Below, one piece after another: positions 5,176 through 5,901 of a DNA stretch of 5,901 nucleotides; position 1 is the first letter of the stretch; the number at the start of each line of letters is the position of its first letter. The notes under the pieces are model-generated. The model worked only from the letters and a program-made list of their open reading frames with translations, had not been told where the DNA came from and searched no databases. This DNA comes from Rhodocaloribacter sp964552015. GTDB taxonomy: Bacteria; Bacteroidota; Rhodothermia; Rhodothermales; ISCAR-4553. The position numbers were made by a program, and so were the translations under genes. Location of the stretch: positions 1 through 5,901 of the forward strand of contig CAZKFR010000123.1 of NCBI GenBank assembly GCA_964552015.1, read 5' to 3'.

Positions 5176-5820
5176 ATGCTCCTGGAACCCGCCTGGCGCC
5201 TGCTGGAGGCGCACCTGTTCGACCACCCGTCGTCAGACGACCTGTTCAACCCGTACCGGGACCGCCACGAGGATCTGGACCGGCCCGACGCGGTGGCGAT
5301 CCGCTGGGAGAACCTGCGGCGGTACGTGGCGGGGTACGAGGCGCCGCCGCCCGTCTTGCTGCTGGCCGAGGCGCCGGGGCCATGGGGCTGCCGCTTCTCG
5401 GGTGTGCCGCTGACGAGCGAGGCCCAGCTCGTGGACCCGGCCTTTCCGCTGACGGGCCGGCCGTCGAGCCGCCGGGAGCAGCCGCACGCCGAGTACAGCG
5501 CCCGCATCTTCTGGCGGGTGATGACCCCGTTCTTCCCCCGCTTCTTCGTGTGGAACACGGTGCCGCTGCATCCCCACCGGCCCGGCGCGCCGCTGACGAT
5601 CCGCACGCCCCGGGCGCGGGAGGTGGCGGCCTTCCGCGACCTGCTGGCGGGGCTGCTCGACGTGCTCCGGCCCGAGCGGGTGCTGGCCATCGGGCGGAAG
5701 GCGGAGCAGGCCCTGGCCCGCCTGGGCCGCGCGGCCACCTACGTGCGGCATCCCTCGCAGGGCGGCGCGCGCCTGTTTGCCGACGGGGTGCGGGCCGCCT
5801 TCGCCGGGATGGAGCCGTAG
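5176..5820 (+). CDS. Uracil-DNA glycosylase superfamily protein
   Basis: The 214-aa protein fits the uracil-DNA glycosylase superfamily, which removes uracil from DNA to start base-excision repair. Motif 1 is the strand VLLLAEAPG (60-68), corresponding to GEAPG in family 4 enzymes and GQDPYH in family 1. A central FVWNTVPLHPH (124-134) places N127 where the uracil-recognising Asn lies. Motif 2 is RHPSQGG (191-197), matching the HPSP loop. The second acidic group of classical family 4 enzymes (GEAPGxxED) is absent: here it reads APGPWGCRF. No four-cysteine iron-sulfur cluster is possible, since there is only one Cys (72). It therefore belongs to a divergent branch, and glycosylase activity is inferred, not certain. 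The ATG at 5176 is the only reasonable start (the next in-frame Met is residue 116), without a Shine-Dalgarno sequence. It lies 26 nt after the channel gene, beyond a possible terminator, so it may have its own promoter. I see no functional tie to the channel. Confidence 0.8.
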   Translation: MLLEPAWRLLEAHLFDHPSSDDLFNPYRDRHEDLDRPDAVAIRWENLRRYVAGYEAPPPVLLLAEAPGPWGCRFSGVPLTSEAQLVDPAFPLTGRPSSRREQPHAEYSARIFWRVMTPFFPRFFVWNTVPLHPHRPGAPLTIRTPRAREVAAFRDLLAGLLDVLRPERVLAIGRKAEQALARLGRAATYVRHPSQGGARLFADGVRAAFAGMEP

Positions 5821-5901
5821 GGGGGAAGCCGGATGAGGATGACACTGCCAACCCGATCCATAATTAACGTTGAGCGCTGAGAGCCGAGGGGACCGTCTGC
5901 T
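5821..5901. other. Terminal 81 bp without recognised features
   Basis: After the TAG at 5818-5820 there is no strong hairpin with a T-tract and no start codon with a ribosome site. A short A/T-rich patch (ATAATTAA, 5861-5868) could belong to a promoter for a gene beyond the window, but nothing else supports this. Confidence 0.3.

Noticed and set aside
5246..5851. Minus-strand and alternative plus-strand frames over the glycosylase-like gene
   Set aside because: They are strongly biased Arg/Pro/Ala-rich translations with no motifs, while 5176-5820 shows superfamily motifs in order.

Overview
The window is a GC-rich bacterial chromosomal segment (roughly two thirds G+C by eye) with five complete protein genes and no RNA genes, mobile elements or CRISPR arrays that I can see. 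Three traits point, with moderate confidence, to the Rhodothermota/Bacteroidota side of the bacteria: an outer-membrane barrel protein carrying PKD domains and an OmpA-like tail, mostly weak or absent Shine-Dalgarno sequences, and promoter-like TAnnTT(T)G elements. The lineage is inferred from style, not from a marker gene.

Left part (1-3168, minus strand): a secreted OmpA-family protein (53-1585) with a signal peptide, an N-terminal beta-barrel, two PKD domains and an OmpA-like C-terminal domain. It ends in a UUCG-capped terminator hairpin at the window edge. About 305 bp upstream lies gltA, citrate synthase (1891-3168), the entry enzyme of the TCA cycle. The gap between them holds a long stem just after gltA, an A/T-rich tract and the leader of the OmpA-like gene.

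Centre (3169-3348): a 180-bp divergent control region. It carries two inverted copies of a 15-nt element (13 of 15 positions identical), one facing each gene and each 40-44 nt from its start codon. A 12-bp perfect palindrome lies between them. This is the most interesting regulatory signal in the window.

Right part (3349-5820, plus strand): a tandem-domain universal stress protein (3349-4305), four bases later a six-transmembrane voltage-gated-type potassium channel with a C-terminal zinc ribbon (4310-5149), then a uracil-DNA-glycosylase superfamily protein (5176-5820). The first two look like a stress/ion-homeostasis operon. The third is separated from them by a possible terminator whose loop contains the channel's stop codon. 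The last 81 bp hold no recognisable feature.

I do not see a clearly new biological system. The gene content is mostly housekeeping and stress-related, and the points worth a second look are regulatory or concern domain details.
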